Shown here piece by piece: positions 36,431 through 45,841 of a stretch of 64,000 nt of DNA (within the stretch, counting starts at the first letter, position 1; every line of letters begins with the position of its first letter). A program made the translations under genes and the position numbers. The DNA comes from Vibrio sp. JPW-9-11-11 (GTDB lineage Bacteria; Pseudomonadota; Gammaproteobacteria; Enterobacterales; Vibrionaceae): positions 434,001 through 498,000 of the forward strand of contig NZ_SZQJ01000005.1 of the NCBI RefSeq assembly GCF_013369335.1, in the 5' to 3' direction. The notes beneath the pieces were generated by a model, which ran no database searches, was not told the DNA's origin, and worked only from the letters and a program-made list of their open reading frames with translations.

Positions 36431-36480
36431 TCTTTAGACTGATTTAAGTCTGATTAAACCAAGAATATAACGATAATAAA

Positions 36481-36507
36481 AAGCCTCCCTCTCCCCTTGG
36501 GAGGCTT
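36481..36507 (+). terminator. Hairpin between sdaC and sdaA
   Basis: AAGCCTCCC pairs with GGGAGGCTT around nine bases, followed by ACTTTTG. The T-tract is weak, so it may act as a partial terminator or an mRNA 3' end for sdaC, allowing reduced read-through into sdaA. Confidence 0.6.
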
Positions 36508-36525
36508 ACTTTTGAGGTAATCGAT

Positions 36526-37887
36526 ATGATTAGTGTTTTTGACATCTATAAGATCGGTGTTGGTCCTTCAAGTTCACATACTGTTGGACCAATGAAAGCG
36601 GGTAAAGAGTTTATTGATGACTTACGCTCAATGGGAAAATTGCGCGACATCACCAAAATTACCGTGGACGTTTATGGATCACTATCACTGACAGGGAAAG
36701 GTCACCACACAGATATCGCAATCATCATGGGTCTTGCTGGCAATACTCCTGAAAAAGTGGATATCGACTCGATTCCGGGCTTTATTGCTCGTGTTGAGGA
36801 AACTGAGCGCCTTCCTGTTGGCATGCACTGTCATACAGTATCGTTCCCGAAAGAAGGCGGTATGAACTTCCATACCACCAACCTTGAACTTCACGAAAAC
36901 GGCATGCAAATTCATGCTTGGATTGGTGAAGAGAAAGCATACTCGAAAACTTACTACTCTATCGGCGGTGGCTTTATCGTCGATGAAGAAAACTTTGGCA
37001 AAGAAGAACAGAACCCAGTCAAAGCGCCTTACGAGTTTACGACGGCCGAAGAGCTCGTGAACCAATGTAAGGAAAGTGGCCTTTCTATCAGCACGCTAGT
37101 GATAAAAAACCAAGCGGCGCTGCACTCGGACGAAGAGTCTCGCACTTACTTTGCTAACATCTGGAAAACCATGCGTGAGTGTATGGAACGTGGCATGAAT
37201 ACCGAAGGTATTCTTCCGGGGCCACTGCGTGTGCCTCGTCGTGCTTCTGCACTTCGTCAGCAGCTGTTAACGTCAGAGAAAACCACCAACGATCCTATGT
37301 CTGTGGTTGACTGGGTCAACATGTTTGCTTTTGCTGTAAACGAAGAAAATGCTGCAGGTGGCCGCGTGGTTACCGCGCCAACCAACGGTGCATGCGGCAT
37401 CATCCCTGCGGTACTGGCTTACTATGATAAGTTTATCCAAACAGTGACTGAGAAAGACTACATCCGTTACTTCGCCGCTTCTGGCGCAATCGGTGGTCTG
37501 TACAAGCGAAACGCGTCTATCTCTGGTGCTGAAGTCGGTTGTCAGGGTGAAGTGGGCGTCGCATGTTCAATGGCGGCAGCGGGCCTTGCTGAACTCATGG
37601 GCGGTAGCCCTGAACAAGTGTGTATGGCGGCAGAAATCGCCATGGAGCATAACTTAGGTCTCACGTGTGACCCAGTAGCAGGTCAGGTTCAGGTTCCTTG
37701 TATTGAGCGTAACGGTATCGCGGCAGTAAAAGCGATCAACTCGACTCGTATGGCGCTACGCCGTTCTTCTGCTCCGACGGTGTCTCTGGATAAGGTTATC
37801 GAAACCATGTTAGAGACCGGCAAAGACATGAACGCAAAATATCGCGAAACGTCACAAGGCGGCTTGGCCGTGAAAGTTATCTGCTAA
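36526..37887 (+). CDS. sdaA: L-serine dehydratase, iron-sulfur type
   Basis: A 453-residue enzyme that deaminates L-serine to pyruvate and ammonia with a [4Fe-4S] cluster. It begins [20 protein letters not shown], the standard serine-binding start of the single-chain form, and has [14 protein letters not shown] and the cluster cysteines in [15 protein letters not shown] and [17 protein letters not shown] precedes the ATG. With sdaC it allows serine use as a carbon and nitrogen source. Confidence 0.94.
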   Translation: MISVFDIYKIGVGPSSSHTVGPMKAGKEFIDDLRSMGKLRDITKITVDVYGSLSLTGKGHHTDIAIIMGLAGNTPEKVDIDSIPGFIARVEETERLPVGMHCHTVSFPKEGGMNFHTTNLELHENGMQIHAWIGEEKAYSKTYYSIGGGFIVDEENFGKEEQNPVKAPYEFTTAEELVNQCKESGLSISTLVIKNQAALHSDEESRTYFANIWKTMRECMERGMNTEGILPGPLRVPRRASALRQQLLTSEKTTNDPMSVVDWVNMFAFAVNEENAAGGRVVTAPTNGACGIIPAVLAYYDKFIQTVTEKDYIRYFAASGAIGGLYKRNASISGAEVGCQGEVGVACSMAAAGLAELMGGSPEQVCMAAEIAMEHNLGLTCDPVAGQVQVPCIERNGIAAVKAINSTRMALRRSSAPTVSLDKVIETMLETGKDMNAKYRETSQGGLAVKVIC

Positions 37888-37907
37888 ACGACTGTTTTGA
37901 CAATACT

Positions 37908-37936
37908 AAGCCCAAGCTTTTGTTTGGGCTTTTTTG
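37908..37936 (+). terminator. Terminator of sdaA
   Basis: AAGCCCAA pairs with TTGGGCTT around eight bases, followed by a run of T and TTGTG. Confidence 0.88.
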
Positions 37937-38085
37937 TGTCCAGTTACCGCACAATAAACGTGAGATCCTCTGCATAAAATTGTACTAAATGTTCTTTCAT
38001 TCATATTAAAGTGGGATCTATGGTAGATTTATTGAGCAGATTTATCATTATCTTATTGGTGATTTTTCACCCAATGAGAAACAGT

Positions 38086-39696
38086 ATGATAAATAAAACA
38101 TTTTCCCTACCCTTACTCGCTTTGATCTGCTCTCCCACCATTCATGCCTCTGTTTTAAATGGCGACTTTGAGCAATGGAGCGGTAACACGCCGAGCCAAT
38201 GGACGGTGATTGACTCAGGCATTACCACGGCTCCATCGTCCACACAGCTTTACTCTGGTGGTATCGCAGCTCAAGTTTCGGTTAATACCACCACTCAAGG
38301 TAATACTGACCTGCTACAGACGGTCAAAGTTGAACAAGGTAAAACTTATCCTTTTTCAGTCGCGGTGTATCACACTGAAGGTGGCGTAAAAGCTCGCCTC
38401 ATCGTTGATGGCTACCAAGGTTACTCAAATGAAAACAAAACGGATCAGTGGCAAACCATTAACCATCAATACGTCGCGAGTGTCGATAAAGAGATTCAAG
38501 TCGGGCTACGATTTTACGATGTGAACGGTTTTGATGGTTCTGAGCTCGTGTATGTCGACGCGTTTCAACCGAATACTTCTGCAACCACGCCTCCAACGTC
38601 CAGTTGCCAAAGCCACTCTGTCACCTTGTCGCTGACAACAGACCAATACGCGGCGGAGACGCGTTGGCAACTACTCAATAGTGAGTCTCAAAGCATCGCG
38701 ACAGGAGATAGCTATCAAAATACCACCCGCTATACTGAATCCTTTTGCCTGCCTGATGGTGAGTACACCTTCACCATCTTTGACAGCTATGGCGACGGCA
38801 TTTGCTGTGGCTCTGGTGACGGTAGTTATCAACTGAGCACCCCACAACAGCTTCTCGCGAGTGGTGGTGAATTTCAATCAAGCCAATCAACGACGTTCAA
38901 ACTCGGACAAACAGTTCCTGACGAAACAGACAACTACTACGATTCAGCGCAAAACAAGACAGGTTATGAACTCAAAACCGCATTGCACGAAATTATAAAA
39001 GACCACAATAGCCGTGGTTACTCAGCAATATGGCAATTAGTGAAACAAGCCGATATCGATAAGTATTACGAACAAGACGGGTCAATCTTAGACGTCTATT
39101 CAGAGAAACCAGAAACACAAGACAGTGTCAATTTTGCCGCCGTCACCAATCAATGTGGTCAGTACCGCAATGAAGGCGATTGCTATAACCGCGAGCACTC
39201 ATTCCCTAAGAGTTGGTTTGGAGGCAAAGTCGAACCTATGAATTCCGATGGTCACCATTTGTATGCAACCGACGGCTTTGTAAATTCAAAACGCAGTAAC
39301 TGGCCATTTGGTGAAGTAGGCAGTGCCAGCTACATATCGAGCAACGGCTCAAAGCTTGGTAGTGCAGCAAGCACACTCGGCTACCAGGGGACTGTCTTCG
39401 AGCCAATCGATGAGTTCAAAGGTGACTTTGCCCGCGCTTACTTCTACATGGCCACACGCTATGAGGATGTGATCGCAGGATGGGAAGGAAATAGTGCCAA
39501 TTCAGATGCCGTTTTAGATGGAACTAAGACTCGTGTATTTGAACCCTGGTTACTGACTATGCTGAAACGCTGGCACCACGCCGATCCGGTCAGTCAAAAA
39601 GAGCGCGACCGCAATCAGGCTGTGTTTGACTTTCAAGGCAATCGCAACCCTTTTATAGACCACCCAGAGTACGTAACTCAAATTTGGGGAGAGTAG
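38086..39696 (+). CDS. Secreted endonuclease I family nuclease with two accessory domains
   Basis: About 536 residues. Signal peptide MINKTFSLPLLALICSPTIH is followed by a carbohydrate-binding-like beta domain (about 22-165, starting LNGDFEQWSG), a Cys-rich domain with FDSYGDGICCGSGDG (about 175-270), and a C-terminal endonuclease I domain with REHSFPKSWF, SDGHHLYATDG and NSKRSNWPFG. The last is the NucM/EndA His-metal finger of periplasmic or extracellular DNases. The frame opens at 38011, but ATG 38086 gives a clean signal peptide. Likely roles are DNA degradation for nutrients or biofilm and NET escape. Confidence 0.85.
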   Translation: MINKTFSLPLLALICSPTIHASVLNGDFEQWSGNTPSQWTVIDSGITTAPSSTQLYSGGIAAQVSVNTTTQGNTDLLQTVKVEQGKTYPFSVAVYHTEGGVKARLIVDGYQGYSNENKTDQWQTINHQYVASVDKEIQVGLRFYDVNGFDGSELVYVDAFQPNTSATTPPTSSCQSHSVTLSLTTDQYAAETRWQLLNSESQSIATGDSYQNTTRYTESFCLPDGEYTFTIFDSYGDGICCGSGDGSYQLSTPQQLLASGGEFQSSQSTTFKLGQTVPDETDNYYDSAQNKTGYELKTALHEIIKDHNSRGYSAIWQLVKQADIDKYYEQDGSILDVYSEKPETQDSVNFAAVTNQCGQYRNEGDCYNREHSFPKSWFGGKVEPMNSDGHHLYATDGFVNSKRSNWPFGEVGSASYISSNGSKLGSAASTLGYQGTVFEPIDEFKGDFARAYFYMATRYEDVIAGWEGNSANSDAVLDGTKTRVFEPWLLTMLKRWHHADPVSQKERDRNQAVFDFQGNRNPFIDHPEYVTQIWGE

Positions 39697-39698
39697 AG

Positions 39699-39720
39699 AA
39701 TAGGCGCTTCGGCGCCTATT
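39699..39720. terminator. Terminator with TTCG tetraloop
   Basis: AATAGGCGC and GCGCCTATT surround TTCG and are followed by TTTTTAAT. It ends the nuclease gene and, read on the other strand, lies eight bases beyond the tyrP-like stop. Confidence 0.9.
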
Positions 39721-39727
39721 TTTTAAT

Positions 39728-40882
39728 CTATAGCCATTGCGATAACAGCAAGAATAGCCCAAACCCAAGGGTGAATAGTAGCATTACACGCCCTCCCTCC
39801 GCTTGATAAGCATGCGTCCCCTCCCCTCCACGACGTAAGCGCATCACCATGGCTAACGGCACAAATACGGCAAGGAAAACCAGAATGACACCTGCGTACG
39901 CCAATACCGACAGAAACTGCTCTGCCGCGCAAATCGCGCCTACAAGTGGCAAGACAAAGGTCACCAAATAGATCACCACCTTATTTTGATTGAGCGCGTC
40001 GCTGTTTTGATGGAACAGAGACAAAGCAACACCAAAAAAGGAGGTCAACAATGCTAATCCAGTAAACAGCGACAACACACCACCAATCCAAGGTGACTGC
40101 TGCTGAAATACCGTCATCAGCTGCGACACATTGGCAAATTGCTTCAGTTGATCGCTTGGTAAGTTCCCCACCACTGCAAACAACCAGCACAAATAACATA
40201 TGAGAGGAATCGACGACCCAATCACCACCATATTACGCAACTGTGTGTCACTCGCTTCACTGTTGTAGCTGACTAAACTTGGGATCACCACCATGAAGCC
40301 AAAACTTGTAAACAGTACTGAGCTTGTTTGAATAAGGTTAACGGGGTCGTGATTGCTAACACTACTCAAATGCGTCAGCGAGAACTGAGGTAAAAGCGCA
40401 CTCAAGGCCACAACTAGACACGCGATCATCACAAAGAATAGTAGCCGATTGAGCTTATCAATCGTGCTCGTACCACAAGCAACAACGAGCCCTGCCATCA
40501 AGGTAAACAGCACTTGACTGGTAGTGGGACTCAATTGAATCCCTACACTTGCGACCAATTGCGCTAGCAGGTCACCCGCACCAAGTATGTAGGCCATCAG
40601 CAGACAAATCAGAAGCGCATAAAGCAGAGCGTTGGTCACCAACTGACCACGTCGACCCAGGATTTTTCTTGCGATTGAGTTTAACCCTAACCCACCGCCT
40701 GCTTTTACCGTCGCTTCAAGCAACAACAACGCTGCGTAAGTGGTACCAAACCAGATAAAGGCCATCAACAACGTGCCATACGCAAGGCCAAACTGCGCCA
40801 ACACCATTGGAATAGCGAGCATACCTGCACCAAGAGCGGTGCCCGAAATAATGAGCGCACTGCCCAAAAGTTTTGTGTTCAT
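39728..40882 (-). CDS. tyrP: Aromatic amino acid permease, TyrP/Mtr family
   Basis: A 384-residue inner-membrane protein with about 11 helices. It begins LGSALIISGTALGAGMLAIP, the conserved start of TyrP/Mtr transporters, and has SFGFMVVIPSLVSYN further on. The family imports tyrosine or tryptophan with protons; the choice between them is not certain. No TyrR box (TGTAAAN6TTTACA) is visible upstream, although tyrR is in the window. A striking palindrome lies 58 bases before the start. Confidence 0.82.
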   Translation of the reverse strand: MNTKLLGSALIISGTALGAGMLAIPMVLAQFGLAYGTLLMAFIWFGTTYAALLLLEATVKAGGGLGLNSIARKILGRRGQLVTNALLYALLICLLMAYILGAGDLLAQLVASVGIQLSPTTSQVLFTLMAGLVVACGTSTIDKLNRLLFFVMIACLVVALSALLPQFSLTHLSSVSNHDPVNLIQTSSVLFTSFGFMVVIPSLVSYNSEASDTQLRNMVVIGSSIPLICYLCWLFAVVGNLPSDQLKQFANVSQLMTVFQQQSPWIGGVLSLFTGLALLTSFFGVALSLFHQNSDALNQNKVVIYLVTFVLPLVGAICAAEQFLSVLAYAGVILVFLAVFVPLAMVMRLRRGGEGTHAYQAEGGRVMLLFTLGFGLFLLLSQWL

Positions 40883-40939
40883 TTTCTATAAAACCGTCGA
40901 TTGAGAAATTGCAAAAAGTAGAAAGCGTCTGAAGCGCAA

Positions 40940-40962
40940 GTATTGAATGTCACATTCAATAC
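40940..40962. promoter_or_regulatory. Near-perfect 23-bp palindrome upstream of the tyrP-like gene
   Basis: GTATTGAATG and its exact complement CATTCAATAC flank a TCA centre. It lies 58-80 bases before the ATG, in the promoter or leader region. It is too symmetric for chance and does not match TyrR, TrpR, Fur or CRP consensus sites. An unknown repressor operator or an mRNA hairpin are both possible. Confidence 0.55.
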
Positions 40963-41090
40963 GAGGGACTAAATCGAGAAAATGAATAAAAAGGCAAATT
41001 GGCGTTGAAAACGCAGAGGGAGAAAGCGGTAGATTGATCGAGAGATTGCATGGCACCGAGATGATGAGGTGAACCTTCAGTTGGCTCTAA

Positions 41091-41292
41091 TATTGGTGTC
41101 GTTATTTTGAAAATCACGGGGAGATCCTGATAAATAACCGTCCATTGGCAACAAGCATAGAACGTCCTGAACTACGTCGGCTCACTATGAGCGTTTTCAT
41201 CTTATCGCGAAGCAGAACGAATGCAACAGCAAATTAAACGCTTGTTCAAAACGCAAACATGGCTGTCACCAAAACAAAAAAAGCGAAGCTAA
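41091..41292 (+). pseudogene. Coding-like remnant of a small unknown protein with one frameshift
   Basis: From 41091 a frame without a usual start reads ENHGEILINNRPLATS then IERPELRRLTMS, and goes out of frame at the TTTT run at 41194-41197. Removing one T joins it to SSYREAERMQQQIKRLF and KTQTWLSPKQKKRS before TAA at 41290, at a terminator. Both halves look like real protein and GGGGAG (41118) could be a ribosome site, though only CTG or ATA codons follow it. It may be a decayed gene, a sequencing indel or a non-standard start. No family recognised; the 437-base gap has no other gene. Confidence 0.35.
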
Positions 41293-41304
41293 CGCTTCGC
41301 TTTT
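41279..41304. terminator. Bidirectional terminator after queD
   Basis: AAAAGCGAAGC and GCTTCGCTTTT pair perfectly around TAAC. It lies 16 bases after the queD stop on the minus strand and at the end of the small coding-like remnant on the plus strand, which hints that something on the plus strand is or was transcribed. Confidence 0.88.
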
Positions 41305-41319
41305 ACCCTGTTCTTGGCT

Positions 41320-41679
41320 TTAACCTTTGTATATACAGCCCGCGGTACAAGTCTCTTTGATTTCAACTTTACTGAGTAGTGGCAACGCCGGCTTAAGCTC
41401 GTTCCATATCCACTTCGCGAGGACTTCACTGGTTGGGTTCTCCAGCCCTTCTATATCATTGAGATAATAGTGATCGAGCCTGTCGTAAATGGGCTTAAAT
41501 GCCGCTTTGATCTCAGCAAAGTCAACCACCCAGCCTGTATGTGGGTCAACCTCACCTTCTACATACAGGCGAACTAAAAAAGAGTGACCGTGGAGACGAC
41601 CACATTTGTGTCCTTCAGGTACATGCGGAAGGTGATGGGCGGCTTCAAACATAAACTCTTTGTATAATTCTGTTCTCAT
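41320..41679 (-). CDS. queD: 6-carboxytetrahydropterin synthase (QueD)
   Basis: A 119-residue enzyme that converts 7,8-dihydroneopterin triphosphate to 6-carboxytetrahydropterin in queuosine (preQ0) synthesis. It has zinc histidines in FEAAHHLP (His15) and GRLHGHSF (His30, His32), catalytic Cys26 in HKCGR, and the C-terminal [16 protein letters not shown] 41679 with GAG seven bases upstream is used; the frame extends to 41700. No preQ1 riboswitch was recognised in the leader. Confidence 0.92.
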   Translation of the reverse strand: MRTELYKEFMFEAAHHLPHVPEGHKCGRLHGHSFLVRLYVEGEVDPHTGWVVDFAEIKAAFKPIYDRLDHYYLNDIEGLENPTSEVLAKWIWNELKPALPLLSKVEIKETCTAGCIYKG

Positions 41680-41971
41680 TTTAAGTCTCAGGCTTGTCAA
41701 ATCAGACGCAATACTAAGGAATAACCATTATTGAGACAAGCATTGACCTATATATAGGCCCATTTCGCTTCTAAGAAAACGTTCCCTCTTTCCTAGCACG
41801 TCAAATTTACGTTACTGCGTCAAACTTTTGATTACACGAAGCTTACATCACATTTACAATGCCCTTACAGCGAGTGAGGTCACAGTATAAAGTTCGATAA
41901 CTTTTCTTTCGCTCAAAGCTGAGACAAGATCGCACGGGTCTATTCTAATAATACTCAATAATTATTCAAAA

Positions 41972-43585
41972 ATGCGCCTAACAATTACAACGAAGTTGCT
42001 CATCACGCTATTGACCGTATTTGGCTTAGTCCTGGTCGCCTCAACAACCTATCAATATTTACAACAACGCGAGTTGATTAACTCAGTACTCAGTGAACAG
42101 TTACACGACAAAGCGAGTAACTATTTTGACAGTCTGAACATGATGATGCTAACAGGCACCATGGCTCAGAAAGAGACACTACGTCAAAAAGCACTCGCCC
42201 AGGACGGTATCGAACAAGTCAAAGTCTTACGCGCAGAAGCGGTCAGTAAGCTTTATGGCCCGGGACAAACCAACCAACAACCCGTCGACGAGATCGATCA
42301 ACGTGCGTTAGCGGGTGAACTGGTGATTGAACCTATCGCTGCCGATTGGGGTAAAGGGATTGTTGTCGCCCTGCCAATGAAGTCGAGCGAAAACTATCGC
42401 GGTACAAACTGCGTCTCTTGTCACATGGCACCGGAAGGCGAAGTGCTAGGCGCTATTCGCCTTGAGTACAACCTCTCTCACGTTAACCAACTGATCAGTC
42501 AACGCGCATTTATTGCCTTGGCGATTATGTCGGCATTTGGTTTCGTCGGATTTCTAGTGACCATGTGGCTAATTCGAAAAATCATCGTACGTCCGATTCA
42601 ACAGACGTCCGGGTTCATGCAGAAGCTGAGTAAAACCAAAGATTTGAGCCAGAGATTAACCACCAAGCAAACCGATGAAATCGGTCAGTTATCTGGCGCA
42701 ATCAACTCCTTTATGGAAACGGTCAACCACAGTCTAGAGCAAGTGCAAAATACGTCGCATAAAGTGGCGCTCAGTGCCACCGAACTGACGCAAGTTGCTC
42801 AGGTCACTGACTCAGCGGCCGATAATCAGCAAAAAGAGACCTCTGAAGTGCAAACGCATATGGAAGAAATGCAGTCTCAACAAGTTCAGGTAGAACAAGC
42901 GACCGAAGATGCCTCAACCTTGATCAAACACACCACTACCATCGCCAATCAAAGTGCCCAACAAGCGCACAGTGCCAGCAACGATATCAAGTCCTTGGTC
43001 GACGATATTGAGCAAGTCAAAGAGAGTATTGTTGATCTCAACAATCAAACTTCAGAAGTATCGAGCATTCTCGAAGTGATCAAAGGCGTCGCTGAGCAAA
43101 CAAACTTATTGGCACTGAACGCAGCAATCGAAGCAGCCCGAGCTGGCGAACAAGGTCGTGGCTTCGCCGTCGTCGCCGACGAAGTGCGTAATTTGGCCAG
43201 CCGTACGGCTGAAGCCACTGGTAGCATCGAAAGCATTATTTCTCAGTTCCAGCAAGACAGTCAATCATCGTTGAGCTCTGTTGATTCTGTATGTGGTACT
43301 GCGCATCAACGCTCTGCTGAAATCGAGCAACTTTCACAAGCCATGTCTGAAGTGGTCGATGAAATGAATCAGGCGCTCGCTCATGCCAACAGCATTGAAC
43401 AACAAACGAACACAACCGCAGCGCTCAGTCAGCAAGTACAAGGCAAAGTTCAAGTCATCACGCAACACGCTAACCAGACGAGTGAATCTGCGGCGCAAAC
43501 CCATAATATTAGTATGAATCTTGAGCAACAGTCGGAGCATTTAGAAGCACTACTCGACCAATTTACCCTCTCCAACAAGAAATAG
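41972..43585 (+). CDS. Methyl-accepting chemotaxis protein with periplasmic haem-c motif
   Basis: A 537-residue chemoreceptor. Membrane helices at about 7-27 and 180-203 enclose a periplasmic sensor of 150 residues that contains a CxxCH haem-attachment motif, C147-V-S-C150-H151. A HAMP domain (about 204-257) and a signalling domain follow, with the hairpin tip [20 protein letters not shown] and [15 protein letters not shown]. No CheR-docking pentapeptide is present. A covalent haem would suit sensing of redox, NO, O2 or CO. No clear ribosome site precedes the ATG, but upstream starts are absent. Confidence 0.88.
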   Translation: MRLTITTKLLITLLTVFGLVLVASTTYQYLQQRELINSVLSEQLHDKASNYFDSLNMMMLTGTMAQKETLRQKALAQDGIEQVKVLRAEAVSKLYGPGQTNQQPVDEIDQRALAGELVIEPIAADWGKGIVVALPMKSSENYRGTNCVSCHMAPEGEVLGAIRLEYNLSHVNQLISQRAFIALAIMSAFGFVGFLVTMWLIRKIIVRPIQQTSGFMQKLSKTKDLSQRLTTKQTDEIGQLSGAINSFMETVNHSLEQVQNTSHKVALSATELTQVAQVTDSAADNQQKETSEVQTHMEEMQSQQVQVEQATEDASTLIKHTTTIANQSAQQAHSASNDIKSLVDDIEQVKESIVDLNNQTSEVSSILEVIKGVAEQTNLLALNAAIEAARAGEQGRGFAVVADEVRNLASRTAEATGSIESIISQFQQDSQSSLSSVDSVCGTAHQRSAEIEQLSQAMSEVVDEMNQALAHANSIEQQTNTTAALSQQVQGKVQVITQHANQTSESAAQTHNISMNLEQQSEHLEALLDQFTLSNKK

Positions 43586-43601
43586 CCGTTAATCGGCTAT
43601 T
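43581..43601 (+). terminator. Terminator of the chemoreceptor gene
   Basis: AATAGCCG pairs with CGGCTATT around five bases and is followed by TTTG. It overlaps the stop codon of the gene. Confidence 0.82.
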
Positions 43602-43614
43602 TTTGTTCGTCGAA

Positions 43615-43734
43615 TTGACAATAAAGGTTGAAGCCTAAGATTTGAAAGGTAATATGTCCCATTGAAGATATAGAATTCTATCCAACCCAATGTTTGCTCA
43701 TTATTTATACCGTGAATAGTGCGACATTGGGTTG
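43615..43734 (+). promoter_or_regulatory. asnS promoter and leader with long hairpin
   Basis: A consensus -35 TTGACA is at 43615-43620, with a weak -10 region near 43638. The leader contains CAACCCAATGT (43683-43693) and its exact complement ACATTGGGTTG (43724-43734), enclosing 30 bases and followed by AATTTTTA. The hairpin is directly before the asnS ribosome region. It could be an attenuator or a translation control element. The short reading frames within do not contain Asn codons. Confidence 0.45.
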
Positions 43735-43765
43735 AATTTTTACCTCAATGGAGAATATTGAAAAC

Positions 43766-45166
43766 ATGACTTACGCGCCTGTATCAGACGTATTGAAAGG
43801 TCAGCTAGCAGTAGACAGTGAAGTCACTGTTCGTGGCTGGATCCGTTCACGTCGTGATTCCAAAGCTGGAATCTCTTTCCTTGCCATATATGACGGCTCT
43901 TGTTTCGACCCGATTCAGGCCGTGGTCCCTAATAATCTTAATAATTACGAAGACGAAGTGCTTAAGCTAACCACTGGCTGCTCTGTTGAAGTAACGGGTA
44001 AGATTGTTGAGTCTCCTGCGAAGGGCCAAGACTTCGAACTAGCGGCAACGGCTGTAAAAGTGGTTGGTTGGGTTGAAGACGCAGAAACATACCCAATGGC
44101 GAAAACTCGTCACTCAATCGAGTACTTACGTGAAGTGGCGCACCTACGTCCGCGCACCAACGTGATCGGCGCTGTCGCTCGTGTACGTAACTGCTTATCT
44201 CAGGCGATTCACCGCTTCTACCATGAGCAAGGTTACTTTTGGGTATCTGCACCACTAATTACCGCATCTGACGCAGAAGGCGCAGGCGAAATGTTCCGCG
44301 TGTCTACTTTAGACATGGAAAACCTACCTCGCACCGACAAAGGCGACGTGGATTACAACGAAGACTTCTTCGGTAAAGAAACCTTCCTAACCGTTTCTGG
44401 TCAACTAAACGCCGAAGCATACGCTTGTGCACTGAGCAAGGTGTACACGTTCGGTCCGACTTTCCGCGCTGAAAACTCAAACACCAGCCGCCACTTAGCA
44501 GAGTTCTGGATGGTTGAGCCTGAAGTCGCGTTTGCCGATCTAAACGACATCGCTAAGCTATCTGAAGATATGCTTAAGTATGTTTTCAAAGCGGTATTGG
44601 TTGAATGTCGTGACGACCTTGAGTTCTTTGCTCAGCGCATCGACAAACAAGCTATCACTCGCCTTGAGCAGTTCGTCTCTTCTGACTTTGCGCAAGTTGA
44701 CTACACTGACGCAATTCAGATCCTTCTAGACTCAGGCAAAGAGTTCGAGTTCCCTGTAGAATGGGGGATCGATATGTCTTCTGAGCACGAGCGATTCCTT
44801 GCAGAAGAACACTTCAAAGCACCTGTTATTGTTAAGAACTACCCGAAAGACATCAAAGCATTCTACATGCGTTTGAATGACGACGGTAAGACAGTCGCCG
44901 CGATGGATGTTCTTGCACCTGGTATCGGTGAGATTATCGGTGGTTCTCAACGTGAGGAGCGCCTGGATGTTCTCGACGACCGTATGCGTGAAATCGGCAT
45001 CGACCCAGAGCACATGGGCTGGTACCGCGACCTACGTAAATACGGCACAGTGCCACACGCAGGCTTTGGTCTAGGCTTTGAGCGTCTAGTCTCTTACGTA
45101 ACAGGTATGGGCAACGTACGTGACGTGATCCCATTCCCTCGTACTCCGCGCTCTGCGAACTTCTAA
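43766..45166 (+). CDS. asnS: Asparaginyl-tRNA synthetase
   Basis: A 466-residue class IIb synthetase that charges tRNA-Asn; the length equals E. coli AsnS. The N-terminal OB fold ([19 protein letters not shown]) binds the anticodon; motif 2 is in [18 protein letters not shown] and motif 3 in [15 protein letters not shown]. The frame has an ATG at 43748, but 43766 matches the homologous start. A structured leader precedes it and a strong terminator follows. Confidence 0.95.
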   Translation: MTYAPVSDVLKGQLAVDSEVTVRGWIRSRRDSKAGISFLAIYDGSCFDPIQAVVPNNLNNYEDEVLKLTTGCSVEVTGKIVESPAKGQDFELAATAVKVVGWVEDAETYPMAKTRHSIEYLREVAHLRPRTNVIGAVARVRNCLSQAIHRFYHEQGYFWVSAPLITASDAEGAGEMFRVSTLDMENLPRTDKGDVDYNEDFFGKETFLTVSGQLNAEAYACALSKVYTFGPTFRAENSNTSRHLAEFWMVEPEVAFADLNDIAKLSEDMLKYVFKAVLVECRDDLEFFAQRIDKQAITRLEQFVSSDFAQVDYTDAIQILLDSGKEFEFPVEWGIDMSSEHERFLAEEHFKAPVIVKNYPKDIKAFYMRLNDDGKTVAAMDVLAPGIGEIIGGSQREERLDVLDDRMREIGIDPEHMGWYRDLRKYGTVPHAGFGLGFERLVSYVTGMGNVRDVIPFPRTPRSANF

Positions 45167-45182
45167 ACGCCGTTTCGCACTG

Positions 45183-45210
45183 AAAAAACCTCCAACTGTG
45201 GAGGTTTTTT
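45183..45210 (+). terminator. Terminator of asnS
   Basis: AACCTCCA pairs with TGGAGGTT around ACTG, with A-rich and T-rich flanks (TTTTTT). Confidence 0.92.
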
Positions 45211-45285
45211 TATGCCACTAAGCATTGGAAAACTCATTGTGAATCAGCTAGTTTTATTAGTGTGATAGTAAATGGAGTTAAGGCT

Positions 45286-45519
45286 ATGAAGTTATTTAAG
45301 ATTGAAGATCTCGCCTACAATGGTGTGGAAGAGGGCGTCCACAGCTGGGATCACCCTCAAGGAGAACAGCCCTACTACTGGCACCCAGATTGGCTGCACA
45401 TCGCTGAAGACATTACCGGTATGCATGGCAGGCGCGCCCTGACAGTTCCAGACGGTGAGAAAGCCAATGAAGAGCACGCCAAGCAAGCGATCATCGACCA
45501 ACTTAACGATAAAAAATAG
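45286..45519 (+). CDS. Small WHPDWLHIAED protein, copy 1 (unknown function)
   Basis: A 77-residue soluble acidic protein. Its centre reads GVHSW, QPYYWHPDWLHIAED, and TGMHG, with a C-terminal half containing GEKANEEHAKQAI. A paralog with the same core is encoded 2 kb away at 47428. GGAG lies eight bases before ATG 45286, and a terminator follows at once. The repeated His, Trp and acidic residues could bind a metal or ligand, but no known family is recognised. Confidence 0.75.
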   Translation: MKLFKIEDLAYNGVEEGVHSWDHPQGEQPYYWHPDWLHIAEDITGMHGRRALTVPDGEKANEEHAKQAIIDQLNDKK

Positions 45520-45525
45520 CCATCG

Positions 45526-45547
45526 AGCCCCGAGTAAAATCGGGGCT
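45526..45547. terminator. Bidirectional terminator between two small genes
   Basis: AGCCCCGA pairs with TCGGGGCT around six bases, with TTTATT on the plus strand. It lies directly between the convergent small genes. Confidence 0.85.
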
Positions 45548-45760
45548 TTATTGTTCGCCGTTGCTATCTTTCGCCGCGTAACGAATACCAAACAAGCATA
45601 AGCCGAACATCACAAAAGGTATCGCTGCCGCGGTATATTCGGTCCAAGCGAATTGTGTAAACGATTTGGCTAATATGAGATGCCCAAACACCAGCAGAGC
45701 AGCGCACACGATTGCAACAACCAGCAGTCGATATTCACGCTTTAAATTGGTTCGTTCCAT
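45548..45760 (-). CDS. Small two-helix membrane protein of unknown function
   Basis: A 70-residue protein with a basic N-terminus (MERTNLKREYR) and two membrane helices (LLVVAIVCAALLVFGHLIL and AAAIPFVMFGLCLFGIRY), probably with both ends in the cytoplasm. GAGGATC lies before the ATG. It converges on the copy-1 small protein gene and shares its terminator. No family recognised. Confidence 0.65.
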   Translation of the reverse strand: MERTNLKREYRLLVVAIVCAALLVFGHLILAKSFTQFAWTEYTAAAIPFVMFGLCLFGIRYAAKDSNGEQ

Positions 45761-45841
45761 TACAGATCCTCATTGATGACAATCCGTCTATTTGAACACA
45801 AAGCGACGAGGTTACAGCGATACAGTTAGCCAAATAAACCA

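Noticed and set aside
40883..41090. TyrR box upstream of the tyrP-like gene
   Set aside because: I looked for TGTAAAN6TTTACA or close variants and found none; the only clear symmetric element is the unrelated 23-bp palindrome.
41187..41200. RF2-like programmed frameshift in the small coding-like region
   Set aside because: The upstream frame has no stop codon at the shift point and no slippery CTT-TGA-type sequence, so decay or an indel is simpler.
41680..41760. preQ1 riboswitch before queD
   Set aside because: No C-rich loop with a matching A-rich tail next to the ribosome site is visible in this leader.
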